In this document: positions 37,764 to 48,900 of the stretch, piece after piece | Numbering within the stretch: the stretch's first letter is position 1 | Layout: the number at the start of each line of letters is the position of its first letter | Assembly (NCBI RefSeq): GCF_003048835.2 | Contig: NZ_CP060705.1 | Location: 1,860,001 to 1,924,000, forward strand | Direction of reading: 5' to 3' | From: Campylobacter concisus | Lineage (GTDB): Bacteria; Campylobacterota; Campylobacteria; Campylobacterales; Campylobacteraceae | Length of the DNA: 64,000 nt | Program-made: the position numbers and the translations under genes | Notes under the pieces: model-generated | The model's input: the letters and a program-made list of their open reading frames with translations, nothing else | The model's database searches: none | Told to the model about the DNA's origin: nothing

Positions 37764-39299
37764 ATGTCTGAGATGGATTTTGTTGATTGGTCTAGGGCTC
37801 AGTTTGCGCTGACTGCCATTTACCACTTTTTGTTTGTCCCGCTTACGTTGGGGCTAAGTTTTATCATCGCCATTATGGAGACGATATATGTCAAAACTGG
37901 CGATAAGGCCTGGCTTGAGATAACGAAATTTTGGCTAAAGCTCTTTGGTATAAATTTCGCTATTGGTGTAGCTACTGGTATCATCATGGAGTTTGAGTTT
38001 GGTACAAACTGGGCGAATTATAGCTGGTTTGTCGGCGATATCTTCGGCGCTCCACTTGCGATCGAGGGCTTGCTAGCATTTTTCATGGAGAGTACTTTTT
38101 TTGCCATTATGTTTTTTGGTTGGGAAAAGGTTAGTAAGAAATTTCACCTACTTTCAACATGGCTTGTTGCGATCGGTTCAAATTTAAGCGCACTTTGGAT
38201 CTTGATCGCAAATGGCTGGATGCAGTATCCAATAGGCATGAAATTTAACCCAGACACAGCTAGAATGGAGATGCAAAATTTCTTCGAAGTTGCGCTAAAT
38301 CCACTTGGTATCACTAAATTTTTACACACAGTAACTAGCGGCTACACTATCTCAGCTCTTTTTGTGATAGGAATTTCTGCTTGGTTTTTGATAAAAAAAC
38401 GCCACATCTTGCTAGCTAAAAAAAGCATCGTAGTTGCTAGCGCATTTGGTCTTATCACTTCGGCATTTTTGCTACTTAGCGGTGATGAGAGCGCATATCT
38501 TGCAGCTCAAAAGCAGCCTATGAAGCTAGCAGCCATGGAGGGACTTTATAAAGGCGAGAAAAATGCTGGACTAGTTGCAGCTGGTATTTTAAACCCAGCT
38601 AAAAAGCTTGACGATGAGAGCGATGCCTTTTTGTTTGAGATAAAAGTACCTTACGCACTTGGTATCATGGCAAACAGAGAGCTTAACTCATTTACACCAG
38701 GCATAAATGACCTACTTTATGGCAACAGCGAGCACAATCTAATAAGCGTAGAAGAGAAGATGGCAAAGGGCAAAGTAGCTATCGAAGCTCTTAAAAACTA
38801 CAAAGAGGCTAAAAAAACAAATGACGAGAGCTTGATGAAAAGCTCACTTTCAAATTTAGAGAGCAACCTAAATTTCTTAGGATATGGCTATCTTAAAGAC
38901 GCAAAAGAGGCAGTGCCACCAGTTGCGCTTACATTTTATAGCTTCCACATCATGGTAGCACTTGGTACATATTTTATAGCTCTTTTTGTTATCACTCTTT
39001 ATCTAAATCTCTCAAGAAAATATAAATTTGAAAACATAAGAGCATTTTTGTGGATCTGCCTCTTTACCATACCGCTTGGCTACATCGCAGCTGAGGCTGG
39101 CTGGATAGTAGCAGAGGTCGGCCGTCAGCCTTGGACGATACAAGATCTAATGACCGTTGGTGTTGGAGCTACAAATTTATCTGACTCAAATGTCAAAATT
39201 TCATTTATATTATTTGCTGTTTTATTTACGGTCTTGCTGATTGCCGAGATCAAAATCATGCTTAAGCAAATAAAGATAGGATTTAACGACCATGCATAG
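37764..39299 (+). CDS. cydA: Cytochrome bd-type quinol oxidase subunit I
   Basis: 511 residues. The haem ligands can be located: H21 in IYHFLFVPLTLG, and the His of LHTVTSGYTIS for haem b558. The blocks FEFGTNWANYSWFVGDIFG, MESTFFAIMFFGWE and GRQPW (near residue 453) are typical. It is the quinol-oxidising, oxygen-reducing subunit in the inner membrane. Campylobacter bd oxidases often lack the bd spectral form, so the haem content cannot be inferred. The stop overlaps cydB by eight bases. Confidence 0.94.
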   Translation: MSEMDFVDWSRAQFALTAIYHFLFVPLTLGLSFIIAIMETIYVKTGDKAWLEITKFWLKLFGINFAIGVATGIIMEFEFGTNWANYSWFVGDIFGAPLAIEGLLAFFMESTFFAIMFFGWEKVSKKFHLLSTWLVAIGSNLSALWILIANGWMQYPIGMKFNPDTARMEMQNFFEVALNPLGITKFLHTVTSGYTISALFVIGISAWFLIKKRHILLAKKSIVVASAFGLITSAFLLLSGDESAYLAAQKQPMKLAAMEGLYKGEKNAGLVAAGILNPAKKLDDESDAFLFEIKVPYALGIMANRELNSFTPGINDLLYGNSEHNLISVEEKMAKGKVAIEALKNYKEAKKTNDESLMKSSLSNLESNLNFLGYGYLKDAKEAVPPVALTFYSFHIMVALGTYFIALFVITLYLNLSRKYKFENIRAFLWICLFTIPLGYIAAEAGWIVAEVGRQPWTIQDLMTVGVGATNLSDSNVKISFILFAVLFTVLLIAEIKIMLKQIKIGFNDHA

Positions 39300-40416
39300 T
39301 TTAAGCTTAGAAAATTTACAAATTTATTGGTGGTTTATAGTTAGCCTTCTTGGCGGACTTTTGGTGTTTATGATGTTCGTTCAAGGCGGTCAAACGCTCA
39401 TCTTTAGCCTTGGCAAAGACGAGCTTAAAAAAGATATGCTCATAAATTCTATCGGTAGAAAATGGGAGCTTACATTTACAACGCTTGTTATGTTTGGCGG
39501 TGCTTGCTTTGCGGCATTCCCGCTATTTTACGCTACTAGTTTTGGTGGTGCTTACTGGGTTTGGCTGGCTATTTTATTTTGCTTTATCGTCCAAGCTGTA
39601 AGCTACGAGTACCGCAAAAAGCCTGATAACTTCTTGGGCGCTAGAACTTATGAAATTTTCCTTTTCATAAATGGCTCGCTTGGCGTTATCCTTATCGGCA
39701 TGGCGGTTAGCACATTTTTTAGCGGTAGTGATTTTGTGCTAAATGAACACAACTTTGTCGAGTGGAAGACTCCATTTCGTGGTCTTGAAGCTTTATCAAA
39801 TCCTTACTTGTACTTGCTTGGCATAGCGATGTTTTTCCTATCTCGCATAGGCGGCTGCTTATATCTTATGAACAACATTGCTGATGGTGAATTTATACAA
39901 AACGCTAGAAAACAGCTACTTGTTAATACCGTGCTATTCTTGCCATTTTTCTTAGGATTTCTTGCGTGGATACTTACAAAAGATGGCTTTGCATATGACG
40001 CAAACGGCGTAGTTAGCCTTGTGCCTTACAAATACGCTATAAATTTGATCGAGATGCCTATCGCTGGCATATTGCTTCTTGTTGGCGTGCTTTTGGTGCT
40101 TGTTGGAATTTTCCAAGGAGCATTTACAAAAAGCATTCGCGGAATTTTTGCTTACGGCGTTGGCGTTACGCTAGCTGTGACTGCACTATTTTTGATAACA
40201 GGACTAAATGGCACAGCATTTTATCCGTCATTTAGCGACCTTGCTAGTTCGCTAACTATCAAAAATGCAAGCTCAAGCCACTACACACTTGGCGTTATGT
40301 CCTATGTTAGCTTGCTAGTGCCTTTCGTGCTTGCCTATATCGTCGTAGTTTGGAGAGCGATAGATAGCAAGAAGATCACGCAAGATGAGATCAAAAACGA
40401 TCATCACGCATACTAA
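39292..40416 (+). CDS. cydB: Cytochrome bd-type quinol oxidase subunit II
   Basis: 374 residues with eight or nine membrane segments. CydB features: the start YWWFIVSLLGGLLVFMMFVQGGQTL, the block RKWELTFTTLVMFGGACFAAFPLFY (described in parts: RKWELTF, AAFPLFYAT) and LNGTAFYPS near the C-terminus. It has no haem but is needed for stability of the oxidase. It overlaps cydA by eight bases and is followed ten bases later by the CydX-like gene. Confidence 0.94.
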   Translation: MHSLSLENLQIYWWFIVSLLGGLLVFMMFVQGGQTLIFSLGKDELKKDMLINSIGRKWELTFTTLVMFGGACFAAFPLFYATSFGGAYWVWLAILFCFIVQAVSYEYRKKPDNFLGARTYEIFLFINGSLGVILIGMAVSTFFSGSDFVLNEHNFVEWKTPFRGLEALSNPYLYLLGIAMFFLSRIGGCLYLMNNIADGEFIQNARKQLLVNTVLFLPFFLGFLAWILTKDGFAYDANGVVSLVPYKYAINLIEMPIAGILLLVGVLLVLVGIFQGAFTKSIRGIFAYGVGVTLAVTALFLITGLNGTAFYPSFSDLASSLTIKNASSSHYTLGVMSYVSLLVPFVLAYIVVVWRAIDSKKITQDEIKNDHHAY

Positions 40417-40425
40417 GGATAAAAG

Positions 40426-40527
40426 ATGTTAGAAGCAGGAATTTTTTTGATACTTTGGCCAGTAACGCTATTTATTAGCTACAAATTTGTTCTCTTTTCT
40501 CTTAAGAAATTTGACGCAAATAACTAA
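40426..40527 (+). CDS. CydX-like single-helix subunit of cytochrome bd (candidate)
   Basis: 33 residues starting MLEAGIFLILWPVTLF, with one membrane helix and the tail KKFDANN. The ATG lies ten bases after the cydB stop with AAGGATAAAAG in front, and the operon terminator begins right after its stop. CydX and CydH are short, one-helix subunits encoded just after cydB in other bacteria. Sequence similarity to known CydX is not obvious, so the call rests on size, topology and position. Confidence 0.65.
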   Translation: MLEAGIFLILWPVTLFISYKFVLFSLKKFDANN

Positions 40528-40560
40528 AATTTAGGGGCTTTTGCTCCTAAATTCTTCTTT
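40528..40560 (+). terminator. Terminator of the cytochrome bd operon
   Basis: AATTTAGGGGC-TTTT-GCTCCTAAATT with a G-U pair, followed by CTTCTTTTTATTTTT. It starts at the base following the stop codon of the CydX-like gene. Confidence 0.8.
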
Positions 40561-40632
40561 TTATTTTTACCTCTTAAAACGACTTCTTTTATAAATTTAC
40601 TTAAGCCTATTTTCATATAAGCGTTAGTTTTG

Positions 40633-40670
40633 TGTGAAATTTGGGGAGTAAGATATCATTAAATTTCACA
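40633..40670 (+). promoter_or_regulatory. 10-base inverted repeat before assT
   Basis: TGTGAAATTT and AAATTTCACA are perfect inverted arms separated by 18 bases. The second arm ends one base before the AAGGAG ribosome site of assT. It could be an operator or a leader hairpin affecting translation. Confidence 0.45.
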
Positions 40671-40681
40671 AAGGAGCGAAA

Positions 40682-42448
40682 ATGAGCAAGAATTTCTTAG
40701 GTTCTGTTGCCCTTGCGGCTGTTTTGGTGAGTGGTTTTGGCTTTAGTGCTCCACTAAACGCTGGTGTCTTGGCTCATCAAGTAAAGGTTCAAGGAGAGCT
40801 TGGCTCAGTCTTTATAAACCCCTACGACGTATCGCCGCTAACTGCTATCATCGATAGAGCTGGCAAAGATATCAAAGATATCCACGTCAAAGTAAAAGGC
40901 AAGCCAGATGGCGGTATCGATATCGACTACAACGTCTCAGAGCATGCCTTGCTTACACATGACGGCGTGCCTATTTGGGGACTTTATCCTGACTATCTAA
41001 ACGAGGTCGAGCTTAGCTACACATTTAACGGTGCTAAAAAGGTTGAGACATATAAAATTTACGCCCAACCTATCGTCACATATAGCCGTGATTTTAGGTT
41101 CTCACACATGCAAAAAACTCGCGTCAAAAAGGTCGATCCTGCCTTTAAAAATAGGCTCTATCTCATAAACAACACAATAACAAGCGTCTATAAACCGCTT
41201 GATTGGAAAAATGGTGGAGCTGCTAGCTGGAACGACTTTACCGAAAACTACATCGTAGATACAAAAGGTGAGGTGAGATGGTATCTTGACTATCAGAAAT
41301 TTTACGACCGTAGCGAGAGAAGAGTGATGGATGGGGGTATGATGATGGGCTTTCATCAGCTAAAAAACGGCGATATCAGCTTTGGCATGGCTCAAAGATA
41401 TCTTAGATATGATCTAATGGGAAAAGAAATTTACAACCGCCCACTACCTAGAGGCTACATCGACCTAAGCCACGAGGTGATGCCACTAAAAGATGATCAC
41501 GCACTTCTTAGAGTAGCAAAATACAACTATCATCACAAAAATGGCAAAATTTCTCACACCATAAGAGACCACATCATCGAGGTCGATAACACTGGCAAGG
41601 TGGTCGAAGAGTGGGATCTAAATGAAATTTTTGGCAACAACGTTTATCGTAGCAACCTCATAAAAGCACTTGATGCTAGGGCTGTTTGCCTAAATATCGA
41701 CATGGACGCAAAAGAGATCAAGATAAGCGACGATCAGCCATTTGGCGATGTCACCTCCACTGGCACAGGCAGAAACTGGGCGCATGTAAATTCTATCTCA
41801 TACGATGAGAGCGATGATAGCATCATCCTTTCGCTTCGTCACCAAGGCATCGTAAAGATAGGACGCGATAAAAAAGTAAAATGGATATTAGCCTCGCCTG
41901 AGGGCTGGAGCGAGGACTTTAAAACAAAAGTGCTAACTCCAGTAGATAGTAAAGGCAACAAGATAAAATGCGAAAACTCAAAATGCGAGGGCGAATTTGA
42001 CTGGTCATGGACTCAGCACACCGCATGGCTAACGCCAAGATACGAAAACAAGGGCGATATAAAGCATATAAGCGTCTTTGACAATGGCGATGCTAGAGGC
42101 ATGGAGCAACCAGCACTTAAAGAGGAGAAATACTCCCGTGCAGTTGAATATAAGATAGATGAGAAAAAGGGCACGGTTGAGCAGACTTGGCAGTTTGGTA
42201 AGGAGCGTGGATTTGACTTTTACAGCGCGGTTACTAGCAATGTCGAGTGGCAAAAGGATAAAAGCACCTACTTTATCTCAAGCTCAAATGTAAATTTACT
42301 TCGCCCTGACAAGACTATCAAAATGGTCTTAGTCGAGATCGACCCGAAGACAAATGATATAAAATTTGAGATGGATGTGGATTCTGCTTCAAGAGATGAT
42401 GTCGCTTATAGAGCGATGGTTATCGATCCTGAAGTGTTTAATTACTAG
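40682..42448 (+). CDS. assT: Periplasmic arylsulfate sulfotransferase
   Basis: 588 residues with a signal peptide (1-27). The catalytic His is H446 in WTQHTAWLTPR. A nearby Cys pair (C430 and C435 in KCENSKCEG) matches the disulfide of the Escherichia coli enzyme, which needs DsbA-type oxidation. The block RDFRFSHMQKTRV also fits. The enzyme moves sulfate between phenolic compounds without PAPS. No dedicated Dsb genes are adjacent. It is single, with its own promoter region and a strong terminator. Confidence 0.93.
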   Translation: MSKNFLGSVALAAVLVSGFGFSAPLNAGVLAHQVKVQGELGSVFINPYDVSPLTAIIDRAGKDIKDIHVKVKGKPDGGIDIDYNVSEHALLTHDGVPIWGLYPDYLNEVELSYTFNGAKKVETYKIYAQPIVTYSRDFRFSHMQKTRVKKVDPAFKNRLYLINNTITSVYKPLDWKNGGAASWNDFTENYIVDTKGEVRWYLDYQKFYDRSERRVMDGGMMMGFHQLKNGDISFGMAQRYLRYDLMGKEIYNRPLPRGYIDLSHEVMPLKDDHALLRVAKYNYHHKNGKISHTIRDHIIEVDNTGKVVEEWDLNEIFGNNVYRSNLIKALDARAVCLNIDMDAKEIKISDDQPFGDVTSTGTGRNWAHVNSISYDESDDSIILSLRHQGIVKIGRDKKVKWILASPEGWSEDFKTKVLTPVDSKGNKIKCENSKCEGEFDWSWTQHTAWLTPRYENKGDIKHISVFDNGDARGMEQPALKEEKYSRAVEYKIDEKKGTVEQTWQFGKERGFDFYSAVTSNVEWQKDKSTYFISSSNVNLLRPDKTIKMVLVEIDPKTNDIKFEMDVDSASRDDVAYRAMVIDPEVFNY

Positions 42449-42459
42449 TTTGAAAGTTT

Positions 42460-42488
42460 GGTGTGAGACCCCCTCTCACACCATTTTT
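42460..42488 (+). terminator. assT terminator
   Basis: GGTGTGAGA-CCCCC-TCTCACACC is a perfect nine-base-pair stem followed by ATTTTTAT. The minus strand shows a weaker T-tract, so it may also end the convergent gene. Confidence 0.9.
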
Positions 42489-42840
42489 ATCGGATATTGT
42501 TTTGAAATTTATAAATTTCTTCTTTGACGCTAGTTAGGTCAAAATTTATCGCTCGCTCTAGCTCTAGCAAGCTTACATCTTTATCTATCTCAAGAGCCAT
42601 CGCTATCTCATTTAGCTCTTTTGCTTCCTCATTTGCGAGGATCGCACTCTTAAAACTAGCCTCATCTATCTGGCCAAATTTTAAAAAGATCGATTTAAAT
42701 TTATCTTTTAAAATTTCTCTACTTAGCTTTTTATCTTCTAAAGCCTTCTTCGTGCCACCATTTCTGTTACAGGTTCTAAATATAAAATCTATTGTTTCAT
42801 TTACTTCATCGAGTAAATTTTTTGTCTTCTCGCTTTGCAT
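42487..42840 (-). CDS. Small protein of unknown function
   Basis: 117 residues from the ATG at 42840, with GGGAG five bases before; the longer frame from 42870 has no ribosome site and overlaps a terminator hairpin. It is helical, beginning MQSEKTKNLLDEVNETIDFIFRTCN and containing one Cys. No family is recognised. It lies downstream of the giant surface-protein gene on the same strand but after a terminator. The last two bases overlap the assT terminator. Confidence 0.6.
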   Translation of the reverse strand: MQSEKTKNLLDEVNETIDFIFRTCNRNGGTKKALEDKKLSREILKDKFKSIFLKFGQIDEASFKSAILANEEAKELNEIAMALEIDKDVSLLELERAINFDLTSVKEEIYKFQNNIR

Positions 42841-42869
42841 ACAAACTCCCTTCACCGCAAACAAATTCA

Positions 42870-42898
42870 AAGCAAGGCAGACTTTATCCGCCCTGCTT
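42870..42898 (-). terminator. Terminator of the giant Ig-like protein gene
   Basis: Minus strand: AAGCAGGGC and GCCTTGCTT arms (one G-U) around an eleven-base loop, starting 11 bases after the stop codon at 42910. Confidence 0.5.
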
Positions 42899-42909
42899 AT
42901 ATTTTTAGA

Positions 42910-45900
42910 CTAGATAACGTGGATCTCGTCTTTGATTTGAATAGTTACGGTGTTGTTTGTATATGTTGTGTAACCATCTTCTGAAGCACCTTGATGCCAT
43001 CCATTGCCTTTAACGTCCTCTTTTAGATCGACTACATCACCTTTATCGCCTGTGATTTTTAGCGTATGTTTATCATCAGTCATATCTAGGACATCCTTGA
43101 TGCCAACTTTTAGAGTAGTGTTTTTAGCACCAGATATATCAAGCTCTTCAAAATTCTTAGCATGATATGAAACATGTTTTAGATCTATAGTATCTTCTGG
43201 GCTAGAGATGATTAGCTTATCATAGCCTTTGCCTCCATCAAGAGCACCTTTGTCATCTACGCCGCCTATAACGTGTGCTGCTTTGATGGTTAGAGTATCA
43301 TCGCCATTGCCTAGATCTATCTTAGCTTTGTCTATAGCATTGCCTTTGATAGTTACACTATCGTTGCCATCACCAGTTGAAATTCCAACTTTGGTAAATA
43401 TAGTATTTGCTACTGTATCTCCTACTATCACAGTGTCATTACCTGCACCTGTGATGATCTTAGCACCATTAGCAACATCGTCTTTGATCTCTATATAGTC
43501 ATCGCCTTTGCCAGATATAACAGTAGAGTGGTCAAGATCTGCAGCCACAGTTAATCTATTATTGCCATCACCTAGATCTATCTTAGAGTCCATGTTTATC
43601 CAGCCCCAGCCATTACCACTCTTATGGATATTTACTACATCATCGCCAGAGCCAAGTGTAAATTCTGATTTATGAGTTATAGTTTTGACATCTATCTCAT
43701 AGTTATCATTGCCATTTATCTGTGGTTGCAACTCAGTAGAAGCTTTTAGTACTGGTCCATGTCCTTCTAGCAATAAACCTGTATCATTATCTCCATAGAT
43801 AGCTTCAGCATTGATCTTTATGTTTTTAACAGGATCAGCTGGCTTATCGCTAAAGTCAAATACTAGATCTTCACTTGCTTGTTTGCCCATATTTCCAGCT
43901 TCATCTACCAAATAAGCTTTAGCACTTAGGTTAAAGCCATTAGCTGTTTTACCAAAAGGTATTAACTCTTTTGATGGATAGGTAATGTTTGCAACAGAAG
44001 TTAGATCCACATATCCTCTCTTAAGATCAAGCTCTGTAATGGTTACTGGTTCTTTAACAACGCCTTTATTCCATGCTCCAACATTTGAATGAACTTCATA
44101 ATATAACTTATCACCAACTTTAATTAAGCCTTGATCAACTGCCTCTTTTGAGAACCTAGCGCAGCAATATATAACGTTATTTTCGTTAGATATATTATCG
44201 CTCCAACTATATTTACCATCATGGTTTTTATCGCCAAGATAATCAATCCTTAAATCAACTATCTTAGTATCAACTGTTACATTAGCTACACATTCAGGGC
44301 TAGTGTTACCAGCTTTATCTACTGCTTGGTATGAGACTATATGCTCACCATCGCTAAGAGGATTAGTGATCTTATAGTTCCAAGAACCATTTTCATCAGC
44401 TTTAGTTGTAACCACATTCTCGTGATGCTCACCATATTTTATGATGATTGTAGATCCAGCCTCAGCTGTGCCTTTTAGAACTGGAGTGTTATCATTTGTA
44501 AATTTGTCTTTAACGTTTCCAGTAAAATCAACAACATCATTGGTTTTTACATTATCTTCAATACTATTCAAAGTTACCTCAGGCTTTGTAGTATCAACTG
44601 TTACTGTGATTAGGCTTGAAGGCTCACTCTCTTTACCAAACACATTTTTAGCAATTGCTTTTATCTCATAGTCGCCATCAGCCCATGGAGAATTCTCTTT
44701 TGGTTCATAATGCCAACTACCGTTAGCATCCACTGGGATATTATCAGCGATTATTGTATTGCCATTTTTAAGAGTGATGGTTGTACCAGCTTCAGCTTTA
44801 CCCATTAACGTAGGAGTATTGTCGTTTGTTATAGCTATAACTCCTTCCAAGACATTACCAGTTGTATCTCCAGCGTTTATGCTGATTGGGTCCTTTGGAT
44901 CTATACCATACTCGTTATCTAGAACTGCTATGATAGTTGGAGCTTTTGGAGCAAAACCTACTATTTTTACTGCATCCATAGAACCTTCACTTACATTACC
45001 TGCATCATCAACTAGTCTATAAGACGGAGTTTGGAAGCCTCTTGATTTTGGCATATCGATACTAAATTCATCTCTTTCTATAAAGCCTTTAGCTATATCT
45101 TGCGCAGTTACTTTAAAGATATCTGTCCAAGTTTGAGCATCGCTTCCAAGAATTTGAACCCTATCGCCTGCTTTTACAGTATTTTCTGGGATGTCGATAA
45201 CCCATTTAAGCTTGCCATCTTTTAGAGCTGAAGCATCAGTTATGTCTATCTTCTTATCGCTATTTATATCAGTTGTTATCTTAACTGTTGGAACGCCGAT
45301 AGTTGTATCAACATCTACACTTGACCACTCTGATACAGCGCTTCTGTTGCCTGCTCTATCGGTTGTTTGAACTTTAAGAGTATGTGCTCCATCTTCTAGT
45401 GCAGCATGTACTTTGCCGCCCCAGTTTAAATTTGCCTCAAATGTATATTCCCAGTTGCCGTCTTTATCAGCTGTAACTGTTACTTCTTTGCCATCTTTAA
45501 ATACTAGTTTATCATCTACCATTATCTTAACGGTTGAGAATGCCTCAGCTGTACCTTTTAGTGTTGGCAAGTTGTCATTTGTAAGAGCATTTTTAACATT
45601 ACCTACAACACCACCAGCAACATCATCGATGATCTCAGTTATAACTGGCTTTGTGGTACTTATATCAACATTTACAGTTGCAACATTTGATGGATCGCTA
45701 ACATTACCAGCTTTATCAGTTGCGATAGCTACTACATTGTACTTACCTTCAGCAAGTGGAGATTTCGGAGTAAATTCCCAATTGCCATCACTATCTACAA
45801 CAACTTTTTCAGCGATAATATCGTTACCATTTTTAAGAACGATAGTTGAGCCAGCCTCAGCTTTGCCTTTAAATGTTGGTGTAGTATCATTTGTAAAGCC

Positions 45901-48900
45901 GTCATTTACGCCAAGTACATTTCCGTCATTTTCAACACCACCCCACCAGTTATCTTTTACTGCGGTGATGACTGGAGCATCGATATGAGTATCAACATCT
46001 ATGCTTACTAGAGCAGAAGGTTGGCTGTTATTGCCAGCTACATCGGTCGCTTGAGCTTCAAAGTTATGGTGTCCATCGCTTAGTTTAGGTGTTGTAAATT
46101 CCCAGTTACCATCTTTATCAGCTACTGCAGTCCAGTTGCTGATAACTTCACCATTCTCAAATCTATAACTACCTCTACCATCAATCTTGATCTCAACAGT
46201 CGCAAATGGCTCAGCTGTGCCTTTTAGAGTTGGAGTGTTGTCGTTTGTTAAGCCACCTTTAACATCGCCATTTACTACACCACCAGCCACATTATCAATG
46301 ATCTCAGTGATGACTGGTTCATCAGAGTGAAGATCGATCTTGATAGTTGCAGCATCTGAAGGAGCGCTTACTTTACCAGCTGCATTTTTTGCAGTTGCTG
46401 TTATACTGTAATCACCCTGAGCAAGTGGAGTTTTTATAGTAAATTCCCAGCTACCATCAGTTTTTACAGGGATATTATCAGCGATAACATCGTTACCATT
46501 TTTAAGAGTGATAGTTGTACCTGGTTTTGCAGTGCCTTTAAATGTAGGCGTGCTATCGTTTGTTAAGCCACCTTTAACATCTTCGTTAAATTTACCGCCC
46601 CTTTGATCATCAATTACTTCTGTAATAACTGGAGCTTCTGGAGCTTTAGTATTCTCACTATCTTCACCTATCACCTTGCTATCCTTGCCTGGGTTGTTAG
46701 GGTTATTTGGATTGATGATCTCTGCTGTTACATTGTTATCTTTACCTGGGTTTAGATCAACTGGGATATCAATCTTGCCTTTATCGATGTCATCTTGGTT
46801 GATTGGTTTTTCAGTCTTTTTGCCATTGTCATCAGTAACAACTACTTTATCACCTGGTTTTACTGAACCATCTTTTGGTATAGTAACTTCTACTGTTGTT
46901 TTACCAGCATCATTGTCATTAGCTTTGTTTTCATCATCAGAAATTTTGCCATCTTTGTTTGTATCTTCTGGGAATTTAATTTCTGGGTTGCTTGGTTTTC
47001 TGCTAAATTCGCTGTCAAGTTGTACATTAGCATGTATAGCTGTGCTTTGGTTACCAACTAGATCGACTATTCTATAGCTTGGGCTTTCAAAGTGTTTTCC
47101 TGATAAAGTTGCTTCGTATTCAAAGCTTTTACCTAGATCGTCATTTGATAAGACTTTTTCGATTTTCCATTTACCATCTTTTCCAAGTACTTGAAGAACA
47201 TCACCTGCGCTTACAGTGCCATCTTTTGGTATCTCTACTTCCCAGTGGATCTTACTATCTTTTAAATTCTTAGCTTCTTCTACGCTTAGAACTCCATTGT
47301 GATCTGCATCTTCTTTGATAGATACTTTTGGAGCACCGATAGTTGTATCAACTTCTAGTGCAGAAGTTGCTTCGCTAGTGTTGCCAGCTGCATCTGTTAC
47401 TACTGCTTTTATAACATGAACACGGCCAACAAGATCTGCTAGTGGCTCTTTATAGTCGCTTGGTTTAAATTCCCAGTTGCCATCTTTGTCAGCTGTGGCT
47501 CTACCAAACTCTTTGTTATTATCATAAAGAATGACTTCTTGATTTGCATCAGCTGTACCTTTTATAGTTGGCTTATTGTCATTTGTGTTAGTGCCTGCAA
47601 CATTACCTTTATATACACCGCCTTCTACATTATCAATGATGCCTGTGATCTTAACATTTGGAGCTGTAAAGTCTGAGTCTACACTACCAGATACTTCTTT
47701 GCTAGCATTACCAGCTTGATCAACGATCTTAGCTGTTACGCTTGAAGCTTTACCATCAACTACTGGTACTTTGATCTCTACATATCCAGTTACTCTGTCA
47801 TTGTAAGTAATAGTATGTGTTTTTTCCTCACCATTTACAGTGTAGTGGATCACATCATTTTCTTCAGCATCACCTGGGACAGAAATTTGAGCTTTTGTGC
47901 TAGCACTATCGCCATCTTTGCTATTTTCAGCTTTATTTAGCTTGCCATCTTTTGGATTTACATCTTCAACAAATGTAATTGTTGGTTCTGATGGAGCTAT
48001 TAGATCAGCATTAACTACTACAACCTCTGAGAAGTCTGAGATATTTCCTGCTTTATCTTGTGCTCTTGTAGTATATTTATACTCACCATCTCCTAATTCA
48101 GGTAGTTCAAATTTCCAACCACCATGATTATCAGCTGTGACTGTTCCTATAGCTGTTTTATCGCCATTTAGCTCGCTAATCTCATATATAGTGATGACTG
48201 AATCAGGCTCAGCATATCCTTCAAGAGTTGGTGTGCTGTCGTTTGTTAGAGCAACTTTTGTTTTAACATCTAAAACGTTGCCAGTTTGGCTATCTACATT
48301 GTCATTTACAGCATCTATTACAGGAGCATCTGCAAATGTATCAACATCAAGTGAAACTCTATCAGATGTTGATTTATTGCCTACTTTATCTGTAGCAACT
48401 GCTTCAAAGTAGTGTTCTCCATCACCCATAGCCTCAGTTGGAGTAAAGCTCCATTTGCCATTAGCGTCAGCTACTGTTTTACCAACTAGAGTTTTTTCTG
48501 TAGTTGTGTAGAAGCTTTCGTAAATTTCTACTGTTGCGCCTGGTGCTGCACTACCTTTGAATGTTGGTAGATTATCGTTTGTTAGACCATTTTTAACATC
48601 ACCATTTACTACGCCACCAGTTACATCATCGATGATCTCATCAATTGTTACTTTAACAGTGCTTGAAGCCTCACCTATCACCTTGCTATCCTTGCCTGGG
48701 TTATTAGGGTTATTTGGATTGATGATCTCTGCTGTTACATTGTTATCTTTACCTGGGTTTAGATCAACTGGGATATCAATCTTACCTTTATCGATATCAT
48801 CTTGGTTGATTGGTTTTTCAGTCTTTTTACCATTGTCATCAGTAACTACTACTTTATCACCTGGTTTTACTGAACCATCTTTTGGTATAGTAACTTCTAC

